In this document: positions 24,614 to 33,512 of the stretch, one piece after another
Position numbering within the stretch: position 1 is the stretch's first letter
How the letters are laid out: each line of letters begins with the position of its first letter
Assembly: GCA_007135935.1 (NCBI GenBank)
Contig: SLIA01000310.1
Coordinates: 1 to 37,234 of the forward strand
DNA from: Wenzhouxiangella sp.
GTDB taxonomy: Bacteria > Pseudomonadota > Gammaproteobacteria > Xanthomonadales > Wenzhouxiangellaceae
Length of the DNA stretch: 37,234 bases
Direction of reading: 5' to 3'
Made by a program: the position numbers and the translations under genes
The notes under the pieces: model-generated
The model's database searches: none
What the model saw: the letters and a program-made list of their open reading frames with translations, nothing else
Told to the model about the DNA's origin: nothing

Positions 24614-25927
24614 TCAGAACCCAATCGCAAACAACCCCAGACACAGAATCAACCCCGCCAGCGGCACGACGACGGTCAGTGCGCCCATGGCCGGGTAGGC
24701 GCCGGCGTGGGTTTCGTTGCAGATGGCGCGGATGGTGGTGACCACGTAGCCGTTGTGGGGCAGGGAGTCGAGGGCGCCGGAAGAGATGGCGACGACGCGG
24801 TGGAGTTGGTCGGGGTCGACGCCCTGGTCCATGTAATGAGGTCCCAGAATGGGCAGGGCGATGGCCTGGCCGCCGGAGGCCGAGCCGGTCATGGCGGCGA
24901 TGGCCGATACGGCAATGGCGGCACTGACCAGGCCATTGCCGGGCATGCCGGTAACCCAGGTCACGGCCGCGTCGAAGGCCGGTGAGACCTGGGCGACGGT
25001 ACCGAAGCCGACCACCGCGGCGGTATTGCCGATGGCGATCAGCGCGCCCACGCCGCCCTCGGTCATGGCATCGCCGGGCTTGTGCAGGTGGCGCACGTTG
25101 ATCAGGGCCGCGCCGATGGTGCCGGCCAGCAGGGCCAGAATCAGTGCTGAAGTGCCGAGCTGGTCATGAGTGGTGAACGAGATGCCCAGCACCAGCAGCA
25201 AGGGCACGGCCGATAGCGCGGGGTGGGGCAGGTTCTCGCGACCACTTTTTGGATCGCCTTCGCGCTCCTCGAAGTGTTCGCCGCGCTCGACCGCGCGCTT
25301 GAGCATCCATCGCAGCCACATGTAGCCGGTCACGGCCATGAACAGAGCGACGATGGCGCTGGCCTCCCAGGCCGCCAGCGGGCTGGAGCCGAGGTGCTCG
25401 ACCGGGATCCAGTTCTGGATTTCCGGCGAGCCGGCCGAGGTCATGGTGAAGGTGACCGAGCCGAAAGCCAGGGTGGCCGGGATGAAGCGGCGCGGCAGGT
25501 CGGCGTCGCGAAACAGCGCCAGGGCCATCGGGTAGACCGAGAAGGCAACCACGAACAGGCTCACCCCGCCGTAGGTCAGCACCGCGCAGGCCAGTACCAC
25601 GGCCAGGGCGGCCTGTTTGGTGCCCAGCCGGGTGATGATCCACTGGGCCACGGCGTCGGCGCCGCCGGAGGATTCCATGAACTTCCCGAACAGCGAGCCG
25701 AGCAGGAAGATGAAGAACCACGAGGCGATAAAGCCGGTGAAGCCGTTCATGTACTGGGTGATCAGGTCGGCCTGTCCCTCGGCGGCCAGCGGGGGCAACA
25801 GGGCGATCCCGCTGGTCAGGGCCACGATCAGGGCACACAGCGGCGTGGCCACGAACAGGCTCATGCCGCGCATGACAAGAACGATAAGCAGCGCAAGGCC
25901 GCCGAGCAGGCCGATCAGGCTGAGCAT
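24614..25927 (-). CDS. GntP-family permease (gluconate/organic acid:H+ symporter)
   Basis: A 437-aa polytopic inner-membrane transporter of the GntP family, which imports gluconate and related hydroxy-acids (some members take 3-hydroxybutyrate). About a dozen hydrophobic segments are readable. Family-like features are an N-terminal LLGGLALLIVLVMRG helix, a glycine-rich LLGSLFGKFMESSGGADAVA loop, GSASGGQAIALPILG, and the late SSGALDSLPHNGYVVTT motif. The ATG at 25927 (MLSLIGLLGG) was preferred because the upstream in-frame codons to 25996 add a polar tail without a ribosome-binding site. It diverges from the TonB-dependent receptor, which suggests joint uptake of one substrate class, an inference. 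Confidence 0.85.
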   Translation of the reverse strand: MLSLIGLLGGLALLIVLVMRGMSLFVATPLCALIVALTSGIALLPPLAAEGQADLITQYMNGFTGFIASWFFIFLLGSLFGKFMESSGGADAVAQWIITRLGTKQAALAVVLACAVLTYGGVSLFVVAFSVYPMALALFRDADLPRRFIPATLAFGSVTFTMTSAGSPEIQNWIPVEHLGSSPLAAWEASAIVALFMAVTGYMWLRWMLKRAVERGEHFEEREGDPKSGRENLPHPALSAVPLLLVLGISFTTHDQLGTSALILALLAGTIGAALINVRHLHKPGDAMTEGGVGALIAIGNTAAVVGFGTVAQVSPAFDAAVTWVTGMPGNGLVSAAIAVSAIAAMTGSASGGQAIALPILGPHYMDQGVDPDQLHRVVAISSGALDSLPHNGYVVTTIRAICNETHAGAYPAMGALTVVVPLAGLILCLGLFAIGF

Positions 25928-25988
25928 GGTTGGACATTCCGGCTTGGAGTCGGATGTCATGTTGGCAAGCCGGGGCGATGGCGGGAAC

Positions 25989-26002
25989 TGTACCAAGGTA
26001 CA
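25989..26002. promoter_or_regulatory. palindrome in the divergent GntP/TonB-receptor control region
   Basis: TGTACC-AA-GGTACA is a 14-bp dyad with two perfect 6-bp arms, in the 192-nt gap between the divergent permease and receptor genes. Location and shape suit a dimeric repressor or activator controlling both directions. A TTGACA also occurs on the minus strand (about 26040-26045), but without a convincing -10 at the right spacing. No matching regulator gene is in the window. Confidence 0.45.
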
Positions 26003-26119
26003 AGTTACAGCTCGACGGTCGGCAACGTAGGCTTCAGGCTGTCAATCGACCCGGTGTCGGCTCGGCTCCGGGGTCACCAGTCAACAAATTCAAAAGAAAG
26101 CGGGATACAGGGAACTGCC

Positions 26120-28495
26120 ATGAAGATCAAAGCATTGTCCACATTGAGCCTCGCCATCATGCTCGCGCTGCATGGCGCCCATGCACAGGAACCGGATTCC
26201 GAGGAGCGTGGTGAGGGAGCGACCGAGGAGCGGCGAACCATCGATACCATTCAGGTCACCGCCCGGCGGCGCGAAGAACAGATCATCGACGTGCCGGGAT
26301 CGCTGACCGCGCTGACTGCCCAGGAGCTGTCGGATGTCGGCGCCCAGGACATCACCTACCTGAAACAGTCCGTCCCCAATACCACGCTCGAGGTCTCGCG
26401 CGGAACCTCCAGCACGCTGACCGCTTTCATTCGCGGTATCGGCCAGCAGGACCCTGTTGCCGGGTTCGAGGCCGGGGTCGGCATCTACATCGATGATGTC
26501 TATCTCAACCGTCCGCAGGGCGCGGTACTCGATATCTACGACATCGAGCGTATCGAGGTGCTTCGTGGTCCGCAGGGCACGCTGTACGGGCGAAACACCA
26601 TCGGTGGCGCGGTCAAGTACGTCACCCGCCGCCTTGGTCGCACCCCGCAAGGCAGCGTACGTGCGAGTATCGGCAGCTTCTCGCAGCGTGACGCGGTGCT
26701 GAGCGGCGAGACACCCATCGGCGAAAATTCGGCCGTGGGCGCGGCCGTGGCCAGCTTCAATCGCGGCGGCTTCGGCACCAACCTGCACCTGAACGAAGAC
26801 AACTACGACAAGGACGTGATTGCCGCGCGTGCCAGCTGGGAGTGGACCCCGACCGAGGCGCTGTTCGTGCGCCTGGCCGGTGACTACTTCGAGGACAATT
26901 CGAATCCGGTCGGCGGTCATCGCCTGATCCCCGGGCTGTTCTCCGGAGCGCCGGTGCTCGACAACGTCTACGATTCGCGCAGCGGTATCGAGGGCCCGAA
27001 CTTCACCGAAGCCTGGGGTGCGAGCCTGACTGTCGAATACGACATCAACCCGCAGTGGCAATTCAAGAGCATCACCGCCTGGCGCGAGAACGACAACACC
27101 CAGATGATCGACTTCGAGGCCCTGCCTGCGGCTGATGTGGATGTTGCCACCATTTATGACAACGAACAGTTCTCGCAGGAGTTCCAGCTGCACTATGCCG
27201 GTGACCGGGTCAGCGGTGTCGGCGGATTCTATTATCTGGACGCCAACGCATTCGGTCCCTTCGATGTTCGCCTGTTCGAGACGGGCGAATTGATCGGCGC
27301 GCCGGGGCTCAATGCCTTCACCAAGGGCGATGTCGATACCGAGAGCTGGGCGGTGTTCGCCGATGCCAGCTTCGATATCGGCGATTACCTGGGCATGGAC
27401 ACCGGGCTGGAGCTGACCCTGGGCGGTCGCTACACCAGCGACAAGCGATCCTCGCGCGTGCTGCGCCAGAACCTGCTTGGCGCCTCGGAGTTCTTCGGCG
27501 GCGACCCGGTGGTTCTCGAGACCACCTCCGATTTCCAGGGCTCGGAAACCTTCACCGAGTTCACGCCCCGTGCCAGCCTGGCCTGGAAGCCGACCATGGA
27601 CCACAACCTGTATGTGTCCTTCAGCCAGGGCTTCAAGGGAGGTGGCTTCGACCCGCGTGGCCTGACCACCGCCGCGCCCGACCTGACCGGCGACGGTGAG
27701 GTCACCGACGAGGACATCTTCCTGTTCATGCGCTTCGAGCCCGAGGAGGTCGATACCTGGGAGATCGGTGCCAAGTCGAACTGGGCTAACGGGCGTGTGA
27801 CCAGCAGCGTGGCGCTGTTCCACAGCGACTACACCAATATCCAGGTGCCCGGCTCCATCGGCGTCGACACCACCGGCGATGGCGTGTCCGACACGTTTGC
27901 CGGTGTGACGACCAACGCCGGTGCGGCCACCGTCACGGGTGCGGAGCTGGAACTCTCCGCGCTCCTGGCCGATGACTGGATTACGGCGGGGGATCGTCTG
28001 ACCACTAACCTGGCATTGGGCTACATCGACGCCAGTTACGACGAGTTCATTGCCGCGGTGACCGATCCGGCCACTGGCGACACCGCCCTGGAGGATGTGG
28101 CCGACCAGCGTGTGTTCCAGAATACGCCGAAGAACACCGCACACTGGAACCTCCGCTATGACGTACCCATGTCATTGTTCGGTGCCGAAGGCGACTTCAG
28201 CATTCTCGGTGCCTGGTCGTATCGCAGCGAGACCAACCAGTTCGAGATTCCATCGGAGTTTCTCGACCAGCCGGCTTACTCGCTCTACGACCTGAGCCTG
28301 ATCTGGGGCCGCGCGGATGGTCGTTTCGAACTGGGGCTGCACGGGCGCAACCTGACCAACGAGGAGTACCAGGTCTCCGGCTACGTGTTCGCCACCCCGG
28401 ACGGCACCGCGCCGACGCTGGGCCTGGAAGGCGTGATGAATGCCTTCTACGGACCGCCGCGCACCGTCACACTGACCGGAACCTTCAACTTCTGA
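26120..28495 (+). CDS. TonB-dependent outer-membrane receptor
   Basis: A 791-aa TonB-dependent receptor. A Sec signal peptide (MKIKALSTLSLAIMLALHGAHA) is cut after about residue 22. A TonB-box-like IDTIQVT follows at about 41-47, then a plug domain (VPGSLTALTAQELSDVG to RIEVLRGPQGTLYGRNTIGGAVKYVT), then a beta-barrel ending in a C-terminal Phe (TFNF), as BAM substrates do. The barrel shows FTEFTPRASLAWKPTMDHNLYVSFSQGFKGG and FELGLHGRNLTNEEY, typical of the family. The start has AGGGAA 8 nt upstream; the frame stays open far upstream inside the permease gene, a shadow. The ligand is unknown; the divergent GntP permease is a hint. A strong terminator follows. Confidence 0.95.
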   Translation: MKIKALSTLSLAIMLALHGAHAQEPDSEERGEGATEERRTIDTIQVTARRREEQIIDVPGSLTALTAQELSDVGAQDITYLKQSVPNTTLEVSRGTSSTLTAFIRGIGQQDPVAGFEAGVGIYIDDVYLNRPQGAVLDIYDIERIEVLRGPQGTLYGRNTIGGAVKYVTRRLGRTPQGSVRASIGSFSQRDAVLSGETPIGENSAVGAAVASFNRGGFGTNLHLNEDNYDKDVIAARASWEWTPTEALFVRLAGDYFEDNSNPVGGHRLIPGLFSGAPVLDNVYDSRSGIEGPNFTEAWGASLTVEYDINPQWQFKSITAWRENDNTQMIDFEALPAADVDVATIYDNEQFSQEFQLHYAGDRVSGVGGFYYLDANAFGPFDVRLFETGELIGAPGLNAFTKGDVDTESWAVFADASFDIGDYLGMDTGLELTLGGRYTSDKRSSRVLRQNLLGASEFFGGDPVVLETTSDFQGSETFTEFTPRASLAWKPTMDHNLYVSFSQGFKGGGFDPRGLTTAAPDLTGDGEVTDEDIFLFMRFEPEEVDTWEIGAKSNWANGRVTSSVALFHSDYTNIQVPGSIGVDTTGDGVSDTFAGVTTNAGAATVTGAELELSALLADDWITAGDRLTTNLALGYIDASYDEFIAAVTDPATGDTALEDVADQRVFQNTPKNTAHWNLRYDVPMSLFGAEGDFSILGAWSYRSETNQFEIPSEFLDQPAYSLYDLSLIWGRADGRFELGLHGRNLTNEEYQVSGYVFATPDGTAPTLGLEGVMNAFYGPPRTVTLTGTFNF

Positions 28496-28530
28496 TATGC
28501 CGGAAGGAGGGATTCATCCGGCTCTCCCGG

Positions 28531-28562
28531 CCCGGGGTCGCGCAAGCGGCCCCGGGTTTTTT
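28531..28562 (+). terminator. Rho-independent terminator after the TonB-dependent receptor
   Basis: CCCGGGGTCGC (28531-28541) and GCGGCCCCGGG (28546-28556) form an 11-bp stem, with one U-G pair and a GCAA tetraloop of the GNRA type, followed by TTTTTT (28557-28562). It begins 35 nt after the receptor stop. Confidence 0.93.
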
Positions 28563-28569
28563 CGTCGGT

Positions 28570-28684
28570 GAAAGAAAAAAGGTGAAAGGTAAAAGGCGAA
28601 AAGACCAAACGACCAAACGACAAAACGACGAACGACCCAACGACCCAACGAACCAACGAACCAACGAACCAACGAACCAACCAA
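28570..28684. repeat. single-armed 8-mer iterated repeat before the hybrid kinase
   Basis: About thirteen degenerate 8-mers run from the receptor terminator to the kinase promoter. They drift from GGTGAAAG-like units on the left to a regular block of four AACGAACC units (about 28648-28680). One unit near 28628 is a 7-mer. It is purine-rich on plus and very poor in T, so it can form no hairpin by itself. It resembles one arm of the inverted arrays at 24447 and 34533. Confidence 0.85.
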
Positions 28685-28687
28685 TAG

Positions 28688-28699
28688 GCGCTACCATTG
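28688..28699 (+). promoter_or_regulatory. promoter-like 12-mer shared with dciA
   Basis: GCGCTACCATTG recurs exactly at 12694-12705 (minus strand), ahead of dciA. With TACCAT as the -10 box, transcription would start about 28704, exactly on an ATG that opens a 10-codon frame (28704-28736) overlapping the likely TTG start of the kinase at 28730. Confidence 0.4.
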
Positions 28700-28729
28700 C
28701 CTGATGCACTCGCCCACGGTTCCGGAAGC

Positions 28730-31700
28730 TTGCTGAGTCTGTCGACGCTGACACTGATCATCGCCGGCGTCGTCTGGCTGGGGCTGCTGTTTGCCGTGGC
28801 CCTGGTCGGGGAGCGTTCGCCGGAGCGCTGGCGCCGGATCTGGCCGGTGGTCTACTCGCTGTCGTTGGCGGTCTACTGCACGGCCTGGACCTTTTACGGC
28901 ACCACTACCCAGGCGGTGGTACACGGCTGGCCGATTCCGCCGACTTTCGTCGGCACCATCATCCTGTTCGTTTTCTGCTTTCCGTTTCTCAGGCGCCTGG
29001 TTCGCCTGAGCAAGTCGGCCAATGCCACCAGCATCGCCGACTTCATCGCCAGCCGCTTCGGCAAGTCCTCGGCGCTGGCCGCGGTGGTCACCGGCGTGGC
29101 CCTGCTCGGCCTGGTGCCCTACATTTCCCTGCAGCTCAAGGCGGTGGCGATGAGCTTCGGCGCGCTGACCCTGGGGCGCGCCGAGGTGGCCGAGCCGGCC
29201 GCCTGGCAGGATCTGGCGTTCTATGTGGCCCTGTTCATGGCCCTCTTTGCCGTGCTCTTCGGCACCCGTCGCGCATCGGCTACCGAGCACAACCGCGGGT
29301 TGGTGTTGGCGATGGGGTTCGAGTCGCTGCTCAAGCTATCGGCCATGCTCGCCCTGGGTGTATTCGTGCTGTTCCGGCTCTACCCGGGCCCCGGCGACAT
29401 GTTGGAGCAGACCGTCACGCCGGCCTTTTCGGGCACCGACAGCTTTCTGACCCTGATGCTGCTCGGCGCCCTGGCCATGTTCACCTTGCCGCACCAGTTC
29501 CATATCGGCGTGGTCGAGTGCCGTTCGGAGTCGCATCTGAAGGTCGCGCGCTGGCTGTTTCCGCTGTTCCTGGTGTTGATCGCGTTGCCCATCGTGCCAC
29601 TGGCCCGTGCCGGCATGGCCCATTTCGGCGAAGCCGGTATCGCACCGGATCTGTACGTGCTGATGCTGCCGCTCACCGGCCAGGCCGACGGGCTTGCGCT
29701 GTTCGCGTTCCTTGGCGGCTTGAGCGCGGCCACCGGCATGGTCATTCTGGCCAGTCTCACGCTGTCGATCATGATCGGCAATCACTGGCTGACCCCGGCC
29801 TTGCTCAATCGGCGCTGGGGCGCGGTCGGCGATCTGCGCATTCCGGTTCGTCTGCAGCGGCGGGTCGGTATTGCCGCGGTATTGCTGATGGCCTATGCCT
29901 ACAGCCGTGCCGTGGGTATGGCCGAGGCGCTGGCCGATATCGGTGCGCTGTCGTTCTCCGGGTTGGCCCAGCTCGGCCCGGCCGTCGTGCTGGCCGTCTA
30001 TCGGCCCGGTCTGCCCGCACGCGCCATCATGGCCGGCATTGCCAGTGGCGTGGTGGTGTGGGCCTACGTACTGTTCCTGCCGCTCGGGCTGGCCGCGCTC
30101 GGCCTGCGCCCCGACTGGATGGGTGCCGGACCGCTCGGGCTGGCCTGGCTGGCACCGGAGAACCTGTTCGGTCTGACCGCGGTCGAGCCGCTGGCCCGGG
30201 CCGTGGTAGCCAGTCTGCTGGTCAATTGCCTGGTCATCGTGCTGGTCACCCGTTTCAGTCCGTCAGGCGATGATGAAGGGGTGGCCGCTGAACCGCTGGA
30301 TCCGAAAGTACTCTGGACGCTGGCCGACCGGTTCCTGCCGCCACAGCGCGTGCAGATGCTCTCGGGCGGGCAGAGCGATGCGCGCAGTCTGGCGCGTCGG
30401 CTGGAGCACGAGTTGACTGCCGTGGTGGGCTCGGCCTCCGCCCGGCTGCTGATGGATGCCGCCCGCCGGCGCACGCCGGCGCCACTGGACACCGTGGCCG
30501 ACCTGGTCGGTCAGGCCGCAGAGCAGGCGCGCTTCAGCCAGGAGGTGCTCTCGGGTGCGCTGGAGAACATGAGCCAGGGCGTGTGCGTGGTCGACCGCGA
30601 CATGCGCCTGGTGGCGTGGAACAGCAGCTACCTGGCCCTGTTTGACTACCCGGACGAACTGATTCGCGTCGGCCGGCCGGTGGCCGACCTGCTCAGGCAC
30701 AATGCCCGTCAGGGGTTGATGGAAGGCGGCGATGTCGATGCCATGATCGAGCGCCGGCTGACTCACAAGCGCGCCGGGACCCGGCATCGCGTTGAACGCC
30801 CCTGGCCGGATGGTCGCATCATCGAGATTCGTGGCAACCCCATGCCCGGTGGCGGTTTCGTCGCCACCTTCACCGACGTGACCGCGTTCCGGCATGCCGA
30901 GCAGGAACTCAAGCGCATCAACGAGACGCTGGAGCAGCGGGTGGCCGAACGCACGGGCGAGCTGGAGCAGGCCAAGCTCACCGCCGAACGGGCCAATGCG
31001 GCCAAGTCCCGCTTTCTCGCAGCGGTCAGCCACGACCTGGTGCAACCGGTCAACGCCGCGCAGTTGCTGACTCACTCGCTGGGCACCCAGATCGAAAGTC
31101 CACGGGCGAAGCAGTCACTGTCGCAGATCTCCGGTGCGCTGGGGGCGACCGAGGATTTGCTCGAGGGCCTGCTCGACATCTCGCGACTCGATGCCGGCGG
31201 GCTGGAACCGCGCATCAGCCGTTTCCCCCTGTCGGAAATGTTCGATCAGCTCCACGGCGAGTTTTCGGTGCTGGCGAAAGAGGCCGGTCTGCGTCTGGAC
31301 TGCATGCCGACCCGGGCCTGGGTCGAGACCGATTCGCAATTGCTGCGCCGCATCCTGCAGAACTTTCTGTCCAATGCCGTGCGCTACACCGAAAGCGGGC
31401 GTGTGCTGATCGGCTGTCGCCGCCGCGGCAGCGGGATCATGATCGGCGTGTGGGATACCGGCCCGGGGATTCCCGGGGAGTTTCGTCCCGTCATCTTCGA
31501 GGAATTCCGTCGCCTGGACGACGACCAGCATGCACCGGGCCTGGGCCTGGGCCTGGCCATTGCCGAGCGCATGACGCGCCTGCTGGGTCACGAGCTGGTG
31601 CTCGACAGCCGGCCCGGACGCGGCACGCTGTTCGGCCTGGTCGTGCCGCGCGTGGCGCCGGAGCGGCCGGCCGCGGTCGGTCCCGAGCTTGCCGGTGAGC

Positions 31701-32089
31701 CGGACTCGGCGCGGGTGCTGGTTGTCGATAACGACCCGGACATGCTGGGTTCGCTGGACACCTTGCTTGGCGACTGGGGTTTCGAGGTCGCGACCGCCGC
31801 CAGGCTGGAACAGGCCCGCGAGCTGGCGCAATCGCATCTGCCGTCACTGTTGCTGCTCGACTACCACCTCGATGGTGGCCAGACCGGTCTTGAAGTGCTT
31901 GAAGCGTTAAGGGCGGACGGTTGCACCGCACCCGCCATCCTGATCAGCGCCGATCACGGCGCCGACCTGAAACAGGCCGCCCGCCAGAGTGGTTGCGAAC
32001 TCCTGCACAAGCCGATCCGCCCCCTGGCGCTGAGGTCGCTGATGTCGCGCCTGCTGCGACCCTTGCGGGCCTCGGGCACAAATGGCTGA
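28730..32089 (+). CDS. hybrid sensor histidine kinase with a SLC5 (sodium/solute symporter)-like N-terminus
   Basis: A protein of about 1119 aa. Residues 1 to about 510 form some thirteen membrane segments of the sodium:solute symporter (PutP/SLC5) type. A PAS domain (about 595-710) follows, then a coiled-coil linker (ELKRINETLEQRVAERTGELEQ), a HisKA domain with His768 in AAVSHDLVQPVNAA, and an HATPase domain with NFLSNAVRYTESG, WDTGPGIP and GLGLGLAIAERM. A receiver domain ends it, with phospho-acceptor Asp1044 in LLLLDYHLDGG. This architecture is that of CbrA-like nutrient sensors with an added receiver. The start is probably TTG 28730 (GGAAG just upstream); TTG 28697 is the alternative. No output regulator lies nearby. 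Confidence 0.92.
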   Translation: MLSLSTLTLIIAGVVWLGLLFAVALVGERSPERWRRIWPVVYSLSLAVYCTAWTFYGTTTQAVVHGWPIPPTFVGTIILFVFCFPFLRRLVRLSKSANATSIADFIASRFGKSSALAAVVTGVALLGLVPYISLQLKAVAMSFGALTLGRAEVAEPAAWQDLAFYVALFMALFAVLFGTRRASATEHNRGLVLAMGFESLLKLSAMLALGVFVLFRLYPGPGDMLEQTVTPAFSGTDSFLTLMLLGALAMFTLPHQFHIGVVECRSESHLKVARWLFPLFLVLIALPIVPLARAGMAHFGEAGIAPDLYVLMLPLTGQADGLALFAFLGGLSAATGMVILASLTLSIMIGNHWLTPALLNRRWGAVGDLRIPVRLQRRVGIAAVLLMAYAYSRAVGMAEALADIGALSFSGLAQLGPAVVLAVYRPGLPARAIMAGIASGVVVWAYVLFLPLGLAALGLRPDWMGAGPLGLAWLAPENLFGLTAVEPLARAVVASLLVNCLVIVLVTRFSPSGDDEGVAAEPLDPKVLWTLADRFLPPQRVQMLSGGQSDARSLARRLEHELTAVVGSASARLLMDAARRRTPAPLDTVADLVGQAAEQARFSQEVLSGALENMSQGVCVVDRDMRLVAWNSSYLALFDYPDELIRVGRPVADLLRHNARQGLMEGGDVDAMIERRLTHKRAGTRHRVERPWPDGRIIEIRGNPMPGGGFVATFTDVTAFRHAEQELKRINETLEQRVAERTGELEQAKLTAERANAAKSRFLAAVSHDLVQPVNAAQLLTHSLGTQIESPRAKQSLSQISGALGATEDLLEGLLDISRLDAGGLEPRISRFPLSEMFDQLHGEFSVLAKEAGLRLDCMPTRAWVETDSQLLRRILQNFLSNAVRYTESGRVLIGCRRRGSGIMIGVWDTGPGIPGEFRPVIFEEFRRLDDDQHAPGLGLGLAIAERMTRLLGHELVLDSRPGRGTLFGLVVPRVAPERPAAVGPELAGEPDSARVLVVDNDPDMLGSLDTLLGDWGFEVATAARLEQARELAQSHLPSLLLLDYHLDGGQTGLEVLEALRADGCTAPAILISADHGADLKQAARQSGCELLHKPIRPLALRSLMSRLLRPLRASGTNG

Positions 32090-32093
32090 GGAT

Positions 32094-32108
32094 TCCGGGT
32101 AACCCGGA
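32094..32108. other. short stem-loop between convergent kinase and DUF1704 genes
   Basis: TCCGGG (32094-32099) and CCCGGA (32103-32108) form a 6-bp stem with a 3-nt loop, 5 nt after the kinase stop. There is no U-tract on either side, so a terminator role is weak. The 50-nt gap shows nothing else. Confidence 0.4.
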
Positions 32109-32139
32109 TGCAGCCTGGTTCCGGGTGGGAGATGCCCGG

Positions 32140-33423
32140 TCAGGAGAACTGAACGACCGGCGAGGTTTCAAGAATCTTGGCGTATCGCTCGTGCACCTTG
32201 CCCATGCGCACCCGGCCGAGAAAGCCCGAGTAGGCCAGGTAGCTGACCAGGAAACGCCGATCGGATGCCCAGGGAGGCAGGAACTTCGGCGCCTTGAGCA
32301 GCCCCATCTCGGCCAGTTCGCACAACACCGGCACATCGGCCAGTGCCAGCTTGCCGCAGAACAGTAGTTGCAACACGTCGGCGCGGCCGGCGGCGATCAG
32401 CGAGCGCAGGAAATCGTGCACGCGCAGCAAGCCGTCGAGATAGACCACGTCCTTGGTAAACGGTGCCCCACCGGTGAGCACGCCGCCGCGATAGACGCGT
32501 CGGGTCTGCTCGAAAGCCGCCTTCTCCGTGGCTCCCTTGTCGAGAAAATGCCGGTAGACCTCGATGAAGTCGGCCCCGTCGATCGCCATCTGTATGGCCA
32601 GCACCCGGTCGGCCAGGCGACTTAATCGATCCACATCCATGCAGCCGGTGATGAACTCGGAAAACACCGCCAGGCCTTCCTGGGTGCGGGTGGTGCCGGG
32701 ATGACTGGAGGCGAGAATGGGCAGTTCGGTCTGGGCGCGCCCGTTGAGAGCCGTGGTGACGTGGATGCCCGCTTCGTGGTGTACGAGCTGGTCGACGTCG
32801 CGGTCGGTGAAATGAGCGCCAGCGCGAATGCGGATGCGCTCGGCACCGGCGGTGGCATTGGCCGTCAGGCTGTCGACGATCTCCACTGCCGGCGCGTCAT
32901 CGCCGAAGAATTTCACCACGGCGGCACGCATGCGTCGGGCGACGAGATCGGCCGTCGCGGTCGCGCCAGGTGGTGCGCCCAGGTCGATGTGGGCGAGGTG
33001 GTCGATGATGCGGCGCAACCGTCGTGCCAGTTGCAGGGGGCTGGCGGTTGAATCGGGCAGCGCCTCGGAAGGTGCGCCGTAGAGTTGGTGCGAACACTCG
33101 AAAAAACCGGGGTTGTCGAGTTGATTGAGCATGCGGCTGGCCATGTCGAGCCGATCGGCGATGCGCGCCAGCCAATCGCGGGCCGGTCCGCTCCGTTCAA
33201 TCAGGGGGCGGGCCGTGGCCAGCGCCTGGTCGACGGGGGCGGTGTCGACCTCGGGGTAGGTGACCCGCGGCAGCTCCCGGCCGCCGGAGGCGAGAAATCG
33301 GTCGCGCACCTCGACAGGCCAGGCCAGCAGGCCGAGAATGCGCAACGGCTGCTCCGCCTGGCGCAAGGCCGTGGCGGCCTCGGTAATGCGGCGGGCCTGT
33401 TGGCGGTGGGCGCTGGTCGGCAC
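32140..33423 (-). CDS. DUF1704 / QEGLA-motif putative zinc metallopeptidase
   Basis: A 427-aa DUF1704 protein, often annotated 'flavohemoglobin expression-modulating QEGLA motif protein'. The candidate zinc site is HEAGIH (HExxxH; His216, Glu217, His221), followed by the name-giving TQEGLAVFSEF with Gln248-Glu249. The family shares this HExxxH arrangement with the eukaryotic MATCAP tubulin carboxypeptidases, so a peptidase role is plausible. No signal peptide is seen; it should be cytoplasmic. The GTG at 33423 was chosen because GGAG lies 7 nt upstream; a TTG at 33453 is the alternative. It diverges from oleA. Its substrate is unknown. Confidence 0.85.
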   Translation of the reverse strand: MPTSAHRQQARRITEAATALRQAEQPLRILGLLAWPVEVRDRFLASGGRELPRVTYPEVDTAPVDQALATARPLIERSGPARDWLARIADRLDMASRMLNQLDNPGFFECSHQLYGAPSEALPDSTASPLQLARRLRRIIDHLAHIDLGAPPGATATADLVARRMRAAVVKFFGDDAPAVEIVDSLTANATAGAERIRIRAGAHFTDRDVDQLVHHEAGIHVTTALNGRAQTELPILASSHPGTTRTQEGLAVFSEFITGCMDVDRLSRLADRVLAIQMAIDGADFIEVYRHFLDKGATEKAAFEQTRRVYRGGVLTGGAPFTKDVVYLDGLLRVHDFLRSLIAAGRADVLQLLFCGKLALADVPVLCELAEMGLLKAPKFLPPWASDRRFLVSYLAYSGFLGRVRMGKVHERYAKILETSPVVQFS

Positions 33424-33459
33424 GCTCGGACTCCATGCGATAATGGGCGGCAATCGCGG

Positions 33460-33465
33460 TATAAT
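33460..33465 (+). promoter_or_regulatory. oleA -10 box
   Basis: A perfect TATAAT lies 47 bp before the oleA ATG, in the gap between the divergent DUF1704 gene and oleA. No good -35 (TTGACA) sits 16-18 bp upstream, so an activator or an unusual -35 may be needed. On the other strand a weaker CATTAT (33439-33444) could serve the DUF1704 gene. Confidence 0.55.
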
Positions 33466-33512
33466 AACCTGTTAACGTGCTCAATCGCCCGTCGGGCGGT
33501 CAGGAAGAAATC

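Noticed and set aside
26090-28144. A 684-codon minus-strand open frame opposite the TonB-dependent receptor
   Set aside because: The receptor's signal peptide, plug and C-terminal Phe are all on plus; the antisense frame shows no domain.
28570-28684. A possible CRISPR array
   Set aside because: The units are only 8 bp, contiguous and degenerate, with no spacers and no cas genes nearby.
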